Below, piece after piece: positions 24,672-32,806 of a stretch of 35,799 nt of DNA. Under the pieces are notes generated by a model. It made no database searches. It was not told the DNA's origin and saw nothing but the letters and a program-made list of their open reading frames with translations. The translations under genes and the position numbers were made by a program. The DNA comes from LW40-45 sp048883105 (GTDB taxonomy: Archaea; Asgardarchaeota; Lokiarchaeia; Sigyniarchaeales; SOKP01), in contig JBHLQY010000017.1 in the NCBI GenBank assembly GCA_048883105.1, positions 1-35,799 of the forward strand, written 5' to 3'. Within the stretch, counting starts at the first letter, position 1. Each line of letters opens with the position of its first letter.

Positions 24672-24790
24672 GAATATATCTTCAGCACTCTCCTATATGG
24701 GTTTGCTGTGCCCGTTCGTTGTCGGGCAGATAAAGAGACGCTATTGCGTCTGGTCAGCAACGATAAGAGAATTTCAGCTATTTTTTTCTT
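24672..24790 (+). ncRNA. Candidate structured non-coding RNA, class not recognised
   Basis: A GC-rich island in AT-rich DNA folds into nested helices. P0: 24689-24696 with 24763-24770 (one C-A mismatch). P1: TTGCTG 24703-24708 with CAGCAA 24755-24760. P2: TGCCCG 24709-24714 with CGGGCA 24723-24728, 8-base loop. P3: AGACGC 24736-24741 with GCGTCT 24746-24751, TATT loop. P1, P2 and P3 form a three-way junction with linker GATAAAG. The P2 loop TCGTTG (24716-24721) can pair with CAACGA (24758-24763), which competes with P1. There is a TATA-like box upstream and a T-tract downstream. No long protein frame covers it. It does not fit tRNA, 5S, C/D or H/ACA RNA by eye. Ends are estimates. Confidence 0.65.
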
Positions 24791-24809
24791 TTCTTCTTTC
24801 CTTTTTTTT
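24781..24809 (+). terminator. T-rich tract after the structured RNA
   Basis: Seven T bases, then C/T-only sequence and eight more T bases, begin 11 bases after the last paired base of the RNA. Archaeal termination occurs on such tracts, so the RNA would end here. Confidence 0.55.
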
Positions 24810-24846
24810 AATTTTGTTAATTGAAATTAAATCTTTTGCTCCAATT

Positions 24847-24861
24847 ATGAAAAATTTTCAT
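24847..24861. repeat. Palindrome ATGAAAA-A-TTTTCAT
   Basis: A perfect 15-bp palindrome with the half-site ATGAAAA/TTTTCAT, followed by ATTTAAA. The same half-sites recur at 25035-25054, and a looser copy (CATTTAAATATGAGAAAA) lies at 24918-24935. All are in the 300 bp upstream of the coiled-coil gene, so they may be operators, though low complexity makes chance matches possible. Confidence 0.35.
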
Positions 24862-25034
24862 ATTTAAACTTATCTATAAAAATTTGAATTTTATTTAAAA
24901 AATCGGAAAAAATCAAACATTTAAATATGAGAAAAGGGTATATTTCATAGATATTTTTTTTAATTGGATGATTTTATATGAACAATTATCTATTTGTTTC
25001 AAAGAGTATTTTAATAAAAAATCATCTAGGTAAT

Positions 25035-25054
25035 TTTTCATATTTAAATGAAAA
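25035..25054. repeat. Inverted repeat TTTTCAT-N6-ATGAAAA upstream of the coiled-coil gene
   Basis: TTTTCAT (25035-25041) and ATGAAAA (25048-25054) are exact inverted copies around ATTTAA. The site ends 56 bp before the ATG at 25111 and could overlap the promoter. It shares half-sites with the palindrome at 24847-24861. Confidence 0.35.
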
Positions 25055-25110
25055 TTAAGTTTTAAAAGCTTTAATTCTAATAACTTATCAATTAAGAATA
25101 TAATAAAAAT

Positions 25111-26568
25111 ATGGTTTATAAAAGCGATAAAATGTCTGAAGGCGAAGAAGAGAAAAACAGTAAAGCGGAAAAGGACATCGATAAAGTAGATAAAGAGTTC
25201 TTATCCAAAGCTAAAAACTCAAGAGATATGATTGATAAAAAGTTGAAAACCTTCGAGAACACGATTAATGATATTTCAGAGAAAATTAAAGAAGATAAAG
25301 AAATAGACAAAGAAGAGGACAAAAAAGAATTCTCTCAAATTCAGAAAGAAGCACAGATTCAATTTGAGTCCATTTCAAAAAAAATAGCAGACAAAAAAGA
25401 TTATCTTTCGGCTTTAGAAGAAAAAATTGCTGAGCTTGAAGAAAATTATAATCAGAAAATCGAAGAAAATACTACTTTAGAAGATCAATTAAAAATTACA
25501 AGGGAAAGTAAAGAGACATTAGACGAAGAATATAAAGAACTACTTAAAAACAATGAAGAATTGGTAAAAACTTATGAAAATAGACAAGTTGATTTGATTG
25601 TCCTTACAGACAGTATAAAGGAAAAAGTTGCGACCCAAGATGACATAAGATCAAAAATCTCAAAATTGAATAAAGAAGTTGAGGAACAGGAAAATAATAT
25701 CGTCAAGCAAAGAGAAGAGGCAGAAATTATTGAGAAAAAATTGAAAAGTCTTAGAACTGAAAGTGATAATATTAAAGTATCAATTGATAAAAATAAAATT
25801 GAGTACCAACATAGTGAAGAATTAGCAAAGGCAAAAGAAGAAGAATTAAAACTATTAAACGAACAATTAGAAAAAAAAGAAGAAAGAATAAAAGAAATTG
25901 AAGCCTTGGGTAAAGAGTATCATGAAGGCTTTCCTGAAATGGAAAAACAAAAGGAAACATATGACGAACTTCTTGAAAAATATAAAGTTCAATTGACGGA
26001 AAAACAACAAACTATGATTGATATTGAGTCTCGGATACAAGAGCTAAACGAATCTATGGAAGCAATAAAAGAACAAATTAACGTAAAAGAAGATTTAATC
26101 AATGTTAGCGAAAAAAGATTAGAAGATATAAAAACCGCTATTGAAGAATCAACCACAGAGTATAAAGAGAGAGAAGATCGGCTTATCGCTTTAACTGAAA
26201 AAATAGATCATTTAACGCCAGATTACGAGAAATTAGTTAATACAAAAGAAGTTATTGAAAAGAGTATTAGTGATTCTCGCACGCTTTTCCAGAATCTAAA
26301 AGATGAATTAGAATCTCAAGAGAAAGAAATCAGAGATAAAGAAGCGAGAATCCATAGATTAGAATTTTTATCGTTTATATATAGGGCGTCAAAGTTTTTT
26401 GGCGGAATTTTAATAGTCTTAGGTATTATTTTTATATTTTTAAGTATTGGATATCTTGTTAATATTGTAAACTTTGGTGATGCTAATAACTTCTTCATCT
26501 TTATTTTTTTAATAATCGCTGCTGGGTGTAGTCTTCTTTCAGGAATATTTCACCTAGAGAAATCTTAA
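25111..26568 (+). CDS. Long coiled-coil protein with two C-terminal membrane helices
   Basis: The 485-residue protein is almost all charged heptad-like helix (about residues 10-418), with Glu, Lys, Leu and Ile dominating and few Pro or Gly, then two hydrophobic segments (about 429-450 and 461-480) and a short tail HLEKS. A coiled coil of some 400 residues could span tens of nanometres from the membrane. Resemblance to SMC, golgin or myosin rods would be due to the coiled-coil composition alone. A second ATG at 25132 (MSEGEEEKN) is an equally good start. It lies upstream of an amino-acid-type permease with 78 bp between, so the two may be co-transcribed. A structural or tethering role at the membrane is inferred. 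Its upstream region carries palindromic sites. Confidence 0.7.
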   Translation: MVYKSDKMSEGEEEKNSKAEKDIDKVDKEFLSKAKNSRDMIDKKLKTFENTINDISEKIKEDKEIDKEEDKKEFSQIQKEAQIQFESISKKIADKKDYLSALEEKIAELEENYNQKIEENTTLEDQLKITRESKETLDEEYKELLKNNEELVKTYENRQVDLIVLTDSIKEKVATQDDIRSKISKLNKEVEEQENNIVKQREEAEIIEKKLKSLRTESDNIKVSIDKNKIEYQHSEELAKAKEEELKLLNEQLEKKEERIKEIEALGKEYHEGFPEMEKQKETYDELLEKYKVQLTEKQQTMIDIESRIQELNESMEAIKEQINVKEDLINVSEKRLEDIKTAIEESTTEYKEREDRLIALTEKIDHLTPDYEKLVNTKEVIEKSISDSRTLFQNLKDELESQEKEIRDKEARIHRLEFLSFIYRASKFFGGILIVLGIIFIFLSIGYLVNIVNFGDANNFFIFIFLIIAAGCSLLSGIFHLEKS

Positions 26569-26646
26569 ATCATAAAACTTCTTTAAATTTAATAGGTAGA
26601 TCTAACGTATAAAATTTCAAATTTTAAAATTTAGATTGATTTAGGT

Positions 26647-28542
26647 TTGAACGAATCGGAACTGGAAATAATTCCACTTGAAGTTGAGAAAAAGTATGGA
26701 ATAAAAGCTGGAGTTTTATATGGAATAGGTTGTGGAATTGGAGGATCAATATTTATTCTATTAGGTACAGGAATCGGTATTGCGGGACCTGGTGTTTTAT
26801 TAAGTTTATTACTTGGAGGAATTTTGATTTTATTGATTGCCCTAAATTATTCCGAGCTTTCAGCGAGTCTACCAATTTCTGGTGGGGCATATAACTTTAG
26901 TAAAGAAGGTATTGGTGGTTTCTCAGCGTATATTATAGGTTTTTTTTTATGGATTGCTAGTATCGCCACTTTTTCCTTTTCTGCCCAAGCGTTAGCTTTA
27001 ATAATCGTAATTTTTTTTCCTTTCTTGAATAATTATTTATTTATAATCATTATTTCAGTGTTTTCAGGTTTATTCATAAGTATAGTATTTTTCAGGACTC
27101 AAAGATTTGCGGTAAGAACTTTTATCATATTAACAATAATATTAATAGCAATTTTCTGTGTTTTTATTTTTTCGGGATTATTAATTTCGCCATATACTAA
27201 TGTATCTGGGTATAATCCTAATTTTATTTATTCTAAAGCAAGCTTTTTCGGTGTAATACAGATGTTTGCTCTTCTCTTTATATTTTTTACTTCTATTACT
27301 TCTAATTTAGCGTATTTTAACGTAGATTTAAAAAATCCCTCGAAAAACATTCTCAAAGTAAATATTCTTGCAATATTAATTACCTTATTAATTTATTTGT
27401 CAATAAGTTATGTTGTATTAATCAATATTGGCAATAAAATAGATAGAATAGGTGATTCTCCTATTTTATTAGGGGAAATATTATCTGATATATTAGGACC
27501 TGTTGGGTTTTATCTTATGGGTATAGCTGCTATTATATCAATATTAATTGCTATGAACGCGGCTCTTGGTTCTGCTGTTAGCGTTTTTCAAGCTTTATCA
27601 AGAGATCATTATTTCCCCAAAATATTTAACAAGGTGAGTAAAAAATCTAACGTTCCAACATATTCATTAATAATCACAACAATTATAGCAATTTTTTTTA
27701 CATTTTTTGCTATAATTTATGCTAATATTGGATTAACTGCCGAGATAACTATTTTCATATATTTTTTTGGATTAGCATTTGTTAATTTAGCCGCAGTTAA
27801 TTTAAGATATAAGAGGAAAGAATTAGATCGACCATTTAAAGCACCATTTTTTCCTTTTTTACCAATTATTGTCGCAATAACTTGCCTAATATTAGCGTTT
27901 ATTTTAGAACCCAGTGCAATTATTTTAGGCTTAATTATTTTCGCTATTGCGGTAATTTACTATTTATTAACTATAGCCGATCGTTATTCTTTAGTAATTA
28001 CATTAGCAGGAATAAAATTAATTTGTTTAATATTTGTAGGCCTTTTCATTTGGATGATTAATAATGTAAGTGTAATAAGTGTGACTATTAGCGGCTTTAA
28101 TATCTTTTTTCATTATGTTCTTTTGCGAATATTAATATTTATTTGTATTTTCACAATTGGGACAATAGTACTTGATATAGTCCCGCTTCGAGAGTTTATT
28201 TATTTTTTTACTAAAAAATTAGATAAAGAAAGAGTAGCAATTGACCTTGGATTCGGGCAAATAATTGAATTAGATAAAATGAGATTAAAAATTCTTCAAA
28301 GGGTAAATTTAGCTATAGCAATTGGTCAAATTATATCCTCGTTATTTGTTTTCTTTATGATTTATTTATTTGGAATTGAGATTGTCTCAATTGAAAAAAT
28401 TACTATCGGAAATATAAATATTAGTCATATAATGGCAGAATATTTCTGGCTGGCTGGTTTAATTTTATTAGGATGTTCTCTCTTGGTTAGCGGTGTTTTA
28501 ATGATATACGTAAATCGTGAAGTATTATCGCTCGGAGTTTAA
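26647..28542 (+). CDS. APC-superfamily amino acid permease-like transporter
   Basis: Translation starts at the TTG at 26647; a TAG in the same frame lies 13 bases upstream and there is no ATG between. The 631-residue protein has the APC signature at its start: GIGCGIGGSIFILLGTGIG, then SASLPISGGAYNFSKEGIG, which covers the GxG of helix 1 and the SGGAY of helix 3. There are about 12 core helices, with a mid-protein segment QALSRDHYFPKIFNKVSKKS typical of this family. The C-terminal 200 residues add further hydrophobic helices beyond the usual 12 and a soluble loop (around 520-560). It should import amino acids or amines by cation coupling; the substrate is unknown. Confidence 0.85.
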   Translation: MNESELEIIPLEVEKKYGIKAGVLYGIGCGIGGSIFILLGTGIGIAGPGVLLSLLLGGILILLIALNYSELSASLPISGGAYNFSKEGIGGFSAYIIGFFLWIASIATFSFSAQALALIIVIFFPFLNNYLFIIIISVFSGLFISIVFFRTQRFAVRTFIILTIILIAIFCVFIFSGLLISPYTNVSGYNPNFIYSKASFFGVIQMFALLFIFFTSITSNLAYFNVDLKNPSKNILKVNILAILITLLIYLSISYVVLINIGNKIDRIGDSPILLGEILSDILGPVGFYLMGIAAIISILIAMNAALGSAVSVFQALSRDHYFPKIFNKVSKKSNVPTYSLIITTIIAIFFTFFAIIYANIGLTAEITIFIYFFGLAFVNLAAVNLRYKRKELDRPFKAPFFPFLPIIVAITCLILAFILEPSAIILGLIIFAIAVIYYLLTIADRYSLVITLAGIKLICLIFVGLFIWMINNVSVISVTISGFNIFFHYVLLRILIFICIFTIGTIVLDIVPLREFIYFFTKKLDKERVAIDLGFGQIIELDKMRLKILQRVNLAIAIGQIISSLFVFFMIYLFGIEIVSIEKITIGNINISHIMAEYFWLAGLILLGCSLLVSGVLMIYVNREVLSLGV

Positions 28543-28576
28543 TCTGAAAAGAATATAAAAAAAATTCTTTTTTAAA

Positions 28577-29305
28577 ATGGATTTTCCTAAAATAAATCTT
28601 CATACTCATACGATATTTTCTGATGGTAGAAATAGCATTAAAGAGATCGTAATGAAATCCCTCAAAAAGGGATTAAATTACCTTGCAATTACTGATCATT
28701 TTTCAGACTCATGGAAATCTAGTGTAATTCCTACATTAAATACGACTGAAAAAATTCAGGAATATTTATCACAGATATCGGACTGTCAGAACTTTTTAAA
28801 AAATACTAATAAAAATATGAAACTCTACAAAGGTATTGAGATTGATATTGGAAGTTCTTTTAATTTTGTAAAAAGGTTTATCCTACCAGTCAAATTTGAT
28901 TTAATTTTATTTGAATATCTCGAAACTCCAGAAGGTTTAGCTTATATTAGAAATATTATTGAATATTGGAAAAAATCTAATCCTATTAATAATAGCTTCC
29001 CATTATTAGGCTTAGCTCATTTCGATCCGTCAAATTTTATGTATCAAAGCTTAGATCAATTAATATTTTTTTTAAAAGAATATAACATATATTTCGAGTT
29101 TAACTCAAATTATTACGAGTATTTTTCTCGAAGAAATGAATTTTTTTTTAAAAAATTAAAAAAACAAAATATACTTATAGCTATAGGGAGCGATGCTCAT
29201 AATTTAAGGGGATTGGATGAGATAGAAGAACCTTATGAAATGATTAGAGTTTATAATCTTGAGAAAAACTTAGAATTATTTTTGGAAAAATTGGAAAAGA
29301 GATAA
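28577..29305 (+). CDS. PHP-domain phosphoesterase
   Basis: The 242-residue protein has the metal motifs of the PHP fold: NLHTHTIFSDG (His9, His11), AITDHF (Asp40, His41), YKGIEIDIG, LAHFDPSN and IGSDAHN. These bind up to three metals and hydrolyse phosphoesters, as in histidinol phosphatase and related enzymes. The middle region is divergent from canonical HisK, and there are no other histidine genes nearby, so the substrate is open. The gene starts 34 bp after the APC permease on the same strand and may share its transcript. It converges with the hot-dog gene at 29329. Confidence 0.85.
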   Translation: MDFPKINLHTHTIFSDGRNSIKEIVMKSLKKGLNYLAITDHFSDSWKSSVIPTLNTTEKIQEYLSQISDCQNFLKNTNKNMKLYKGIEIDIGSSFNFVKRFILPVKFDLILFEYLETPEGLAYIRNIIEYWKKSNPINNSFPLLGLAHFDPSNFMYQSLDQLIFFLKEYNIYFEFNSNYYEYFSRRNEFFFKKLKKQNILIAIGSDAHNLRGLDEIEEPYEMIRVYNLEKNLELFLEKLEKR

Positions 29306-29328
29306 TTAGGAAATTATTTGTTTCTTGG

Positions 29329-29760
29329 TTAAATTAAAAAATTTAATTTGACTTTTCCACTCATTACTTTTTTACCACTTAGTTTTTCAGCTTGATATTC
29401 AAAATCTACGATTTTTTTATTATTATCAGTCTTGATGTCAGAAATCTTTCCTTTAAATCCTATTACTTCGTCTGGATAAACGGGATTCTCAAATTTTACA
29501 GTAATATTACTTAATGCTTTTATATCACTATCAATCCAATCAATTATCCATTTAGGGATAAAAGAAAATAAAAAATTGCCAGCTACAAGCACATCATTAT
29601 AACCTAATCTTTTCACATATATTTTACTAAGATGCATTGGATTAATTTCCCCTACTAATCTGTTATATCGCTTATAGGTTTTTTTTTCAACTTTTATATT
29701 TAGAGGTGGAATAAGTTGCCCAATCTTTATCGTATTTAGATCTAATTTTTTATCTATCAT
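29329..29760 (-). CDS. MaoC-like hot-dog dehydratase subunit (catalytic half)
   Basis: The 143-residue protein matches MaoC-type hydratases. GQLIPPL is near the start. The catalytic loop GEINPMHLSK (37-46) carries His43, with Glu38 in place of the usual Asp. GYNDVLVAGNFLFSFIPKWI is the central helix, and FENPVYPDEVIGFKGKIS is the following strand pair. Enzymes of this family hydrate trans-2-enoyl-CoA to (R)-3-hydroxyacyl-CoA. It follows the hot-dog gene at 29785 on the same strand with 24 bp between; together they would form a two-chain enzyme. The Asp-to-Glu change may weaken or alter activity. Confidence 0.8.
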   Translation of the reverse strand: MIDKKLDLNTIKIGQLIPPLNIKVEKKTYKRYNRLVGEINPMHLSKIYVKRLGYNDVLVAGNFLFSFIPKWIIDWIDSDIKALSNITVKFENPVYPDEVIGFKGKISDIKTDNNKKIVDFEYQAEKLSGKKVMSGKVKLNFLI

Positions 29761-29784
29761 TTAAAGTCTATCTAATGTAATTTT

Positions 29785-30276
29785 TTATAATCTGAAAAAA
29801 CATATATGATTATCAATAGCATAAATATCATCATTTTCATCTAAAACAGAAAATTTAAAAGTTATAGAACAGTAAACTCTTTTCTTTCCTTTTTTTTCAA
29901 TTGGTTCTGATAATTCTGCTTTTATTTTATATTTTTTATTCATTAAAAGGGGCTTGAAAAAATCTACTTCTGAGCCTACATGTATAAAAGCTTTAACCAA
30001 ATTTGAGAATAAATCTGGTCCATTTTTGGTTAGAATTTGCTGAACTAAAGGATTTGTAAGGCTCATTAAATAACCAGGATGGATTATTTTACCCTCAAAA
30101 CCTGCTTTAATTGCTGTTGAATCGTCTCTAAAAATTAAATTATTATCTTCAATTAATTCGCAATATTTTAAAATCTCCATTTCATTTGGTTTAATTTCAG
30201 TAATACCAATTTCTTCCATGTTTTTTTTCAATCGCCCATTAAGTTCTTCTATTTTTGATGAACTAATGTTTGTCAT
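29785..30276 (-). CDS. Hot-dog protein, MaoC N-terminal-type subunit
   Basis: The 163-residue protein resembles the non-catalytic N-terminal hot-dog half of MaoC/FAS1-type dehydratases: KPNEMEILKYCELIEDNNLI, AIKAGFEGKIIHPGYLMSL, HVGSEVDFFKPLLMNKKYKI and KRVYCSITFKFSVLDENDD. It lacks the catalytic D-x-N-x-x-H loop that its downstream partner (29329) has in modified form. In actinobacterial and archaeal systems such pairs make a heterodimeric (R)-hydratase acting on acyl-CoA. The pair stands alone, with no thiolase or dehydrogenase in the window, so its pathway is unclear. Confidence 0.75.
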   Translation of the reverse strand: MTNISSSKIEELNGRLKKNMEEIGITEIKPNEMEILKYCELIEDNNLIFRDDSTAIKAGFEGKIIHPGYLMSLTNPLVQQILTKNGPDLFSNLVKAFIHVGSEVDFFKPLLMNKKYKIKAELSEPIEKKGKKRVYCSITFKFSVLDENDDIYAIDNHICFFRL

Positions 30277-30400
30277 AGTTTAAACTCTTTTAAAAAGAAT
30301 TTTTAAATAATTAAATTTTCACAATTTAATTTCTTCTATTAATAAATGAAAGTTAACATAATAATTATCTTTTTATAATCGAAGTTTCTTAGTTTATATT

Positions 30401-31162
30401 ATGGATTTAGAAGAAAAAATAAAATTAGCTGCAAAATGGATCACCGATTCAAAAAAGTTAGTGGTTTTTACAGGTGCGGGAATATCAACAGATAGCGGAT
30501 TACCGGATTATAGGGGACCCGAGGGTGTTTGGACAAGACGCGATAAAGGGTTACCTCCACCTAAATCACCTTCATGGGATCAAGTAACACCTAATGCTGG
30601 ACATATGGCTATTGTGGATTTATTAAAAATGGGAAAATTGGATTATCTTATCTCTCAAAATGTTGATGGACTCCACGCAAAATCAGGGATCCCTTTTGAA
30701 ATCATGGCAGAATTGCATGGAAATATGTACTTCATGAAATGTTTAGGGGAATGTGGAAAAAAAATGACATTTGAAGATGCTGGATGGAATAAAAAAAAGT
30801 GGGGGAAAGGATATCTCACCCATCGGATAAGAAAAGGTCAGCCTAATTGCCCTAATTGTGGGGGAAGACTTATTAATAGTATTGTAAACTTTGGGGATCC
30901 TTTACCTCAAGACGAATTATATGAATCAATAAGAAGATCTGAACAATCAGATGTCTTTTTTGTTATCGGCTCTTCCTTAGTCGTAACACCTGCAGCTAGT
31001 ATGCCTGGGATTGCTAAAAAAAATGGGGCGAAGCTAATTATTTTAAATGCGGGTGAAACGCCTTATGATCAAGTAGCTGACTTAAGATTTTTTAATACAA
31101 TAAGTGAAGTACTTCCTCCAATCATGGAAAAAGTAAAAGCTACGGTTAAAGGAAGGCTTTAA
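30401..31162 (+). CDS. Sirtuin (NAD-dependent protein deacylase)
   Basis: The 253-residue protein has all sirtuin motifs: VFTGAGISTDSGLPDYRGPE (22-41) for NAD, SQNVDGLH (85-92), catalytic His106 in AELHGN, a zinc site with C114, C118, C150 and C153, and NFGDPLP and VIGSSLVV near the C-terminal half. GPEGVWT directly after the PDYRGP motif resembles the SIRT6/SIRT7 type more than SIRT1-3. It removes acyl or ADP-ribosyl-linked groups from lysine with NAD. Asgard genomes have histones and other lysine-rich DNA-binding proteins as possible substrates. Its stop codon abuts the stop of the PIN-KH ATPase gene with no gap, so the transcripts converge. Confidence 0.93.
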   Translation: MDLEEKIKLAAKWITDSKKLVVFTGAGISTDSGLPDYRGPEGVWTRRDKGLPPPKSPSWDQVTPNAGHMAIVDLLKMGKLDYLISQNVDGLHAKSGIPFEIMAELHGNMYFMKCLGECGKKMTFEDAGWNKKKWGKGYLTHRIRKGQPNCPNCGGRLINSIVNFGDPLPQDELYESIRRSEQSDVFFVIGSSLVVTPAASMPGIAKKNGAKLIILNAGETPYDQVADLRFFNTISEVLPPIMEKVKATVKGRL

Positions 31163-32806
31163 TTATTTCAATTTAGCAAAAATTTTTTTATTTCTGTCGA
31201 GTTCTTTAAGAATTCTTCTTCCTTCTTTATTAAATAAGGATAGATTAATCTCACTACTTCTACTTAATGAACCTGTAAAAATAAATTCATTTTCTGCAAA
31301 GATTTCAATATTTTGACTCGCATATTGAGGATCTGCTTGAATTATAATCTTTTTTTTATCAATTTTAATATCTAATTCAATTGGTTTTTTCATTGAGTTC
31401 TTCTTCTTATAAGGGATTTCTGTAAGTTTTTTCCCTCTCTTTGGTTTAATTGGAACTATTACTACATCTTGACCAAAAGAATAAATCTCATATATTAATT
31501 GCCTAGTACCATAATCTCTAATATCAACAACAGGGCGCGCTAAATCTTTATCTCTAAATCCGTGTGGAACCTTTACTGTCATTTTTAGGACTAAAACATT
31601 TGAAATATCTCCTCCTTCTATGAAAATAATTGTATCAATAATAGAAGGGAGCATTCCTAATTCTACACGACCTATAAATCTCTGGATGGCATCTATCGCA
31701 GAGGATGAATGAACTACTCCAATCATACCTACTCCTGATAAGCGAAAATCAGCGTAAATCTCAAAATCTTTTGTGGTTCTCACCTCATCAAAAATAGTAT
31801 AATCCGGTCTTACAAGCAGTAAAACATCCGCAGAATTTTCTAGGCTTCCTTCAAGCTTAGTATATTGTGTGATCTCTGGTTCAACTTGTAAATCTCTTAC
31901 GCTTTCTAATGTTTTTACTACTTTATCTCGTTCTAAATAATAATTTGCCAATGCTGCTGAAAACGTTGATTTTCCCGCACCTGGAGACCCCGCTACTAAA
32001 ATACCTTCTGCCTTTTGTAATCTTTCTCTTAATCTACTATCAATACTATAATCATCTAAAGTTAAGCTAACTAAAGGGCGAACTGCTGTAATTTCCACAT
32101 CATTAGAAAAGGGAGGTCGAGTGATAACAATTCTAAATTCTCGTAATTGTGCAACTACAGCGCCTTCTTTTTCAATTTCTATAAAGGAACGTTCATCTTC
32201 TCTTACATTTTCTATTATTTCAAGAGCTATATCTTCTATTAATTTATTGCTAATAGACTCATTATCTATCTTTACTAAATGCCAATCACCTGGAGCACCC
32301 TTTTTCGCATAAGGGGGCAAATCTCGTTTAAGATGTACGCTCATAGTTGTCTCATCAAAATAATCAAAAATTTTAAGCTTTATAGGTTCTTTTCTAAGGG
32401 GTGGCTTTTTTTCCCACGCAAATAACACTTCTAAACCTTCAAAAATACCTACATCTCCTTGAATTCTATCGGCCGTAATTAACACCGCATTATTATCAAG
32501 GGCCGATTTTCTAATAAGTGCATCCAATTCTCCACCTGGAGCCATTTTTATTTCTTCCCTAGTTGGACGCTCACCTACAACATTTAGCTTTATTTTATTT
32601 GAGTCATGCCATTTTCGTAGCTGTTTTAATACATTTAATCCGTAGAAACCAATCTCCTTATGTATATTAGTTCTATATTCTACTTCTGCGATAACAATAT
32701 TAGTAATTTGAATTTCAGGATAATCTCCTAATTCCCCATCTTCAATAAGACTTAGAATTTGGCCATTAAAAATAACAGAAGTGTCACATGCAAATTTATC
32801 TGGCAT
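31163..32806 (-). CDS. PIN-domain/KH-domain ATPase (archaeal PINc-PilT type)
   Basis: The 547-residue protein begins with a PIN domain: FACDTSVIFNG (Asp8), Glu42 in IAEVEY, GGELDALI (Asp95) and LITADR (Asp113), the four acidic residues of the metal-dependent RNase fold. A PilT/VirB11-like ATPase follows, with Walker A GSPGAGKST (273-281) and Walker B YTIFDEVR (Asp340, Glu341). Its His-containing VVHSSSAIDAIQRFIGRVE continues the ATPase core. The C-terminal 80 residues include a KH-like region. This archaeal family is widespread and probably acts on RNA or ribosome-bound RNA, but its exact job is unknown. It overlaps the upstream EndA-like gene by 11 bp, which suggests translational coupling. 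Confidence 0.9.
   Translation of the reverse strand: MPDKFACDTSVIFNGQILSLIEDGELGDYPEIQITNIVIAEVEYRTNIHKEIGFYGLNVLKQLRKWHDSNKIKLNVVGERPTREEIKMAPGGELDALIRKSALDNNAVLITADRIQGDVGIFEGLEVLFAWEKKPPLRKEPIKLKIFDYFDETTMSVHLKRDLPPYAKKGAPGDWHLVKIDNESISNKLIEDIALEIIENVREDERSFIEIEKEGAVVAQLREFRIVITRPPFSNDVEITAVRPLVSLTLDDYSIDSRLRERLQKAEGILVAGSPGAGKSTFSAALANYYLERDKVVKTLESVRDLQVEPEITQYTKLEGSLENSADVLLLVRPDYTIFDEVRTTKDFEIYADFRLSGVGMIGVVHSSSAIDAIQRFIGRVELGMLPSIIDTIIFIEGGDISNVLVLKMTVKVPHGFRDKDLARPVVDIRDYGTRQLIYEIYSFGQDVVIVPIKPKRGKKLTEIPYKKKNSMKKPIELDIKIDKKKIIIQADPQYASQNIEIFAENEFIFTGSLSRSSEINLSLFNKEGRRILKELDRNKKIFAKLK

Noticed and set aside
24689..24770. tRNA, permuted tRNA or SECIS interpretation of the structured RNA
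   Set aside because: The P2 hairpin has a TTCG-starting loop a little like a T arm, but the loop has eight bases and lacks the conserved A, and there is no acceptor or anticodon arm. The preceding gene ends in TAA and has no internal TGA, so a SECIS role has no client.
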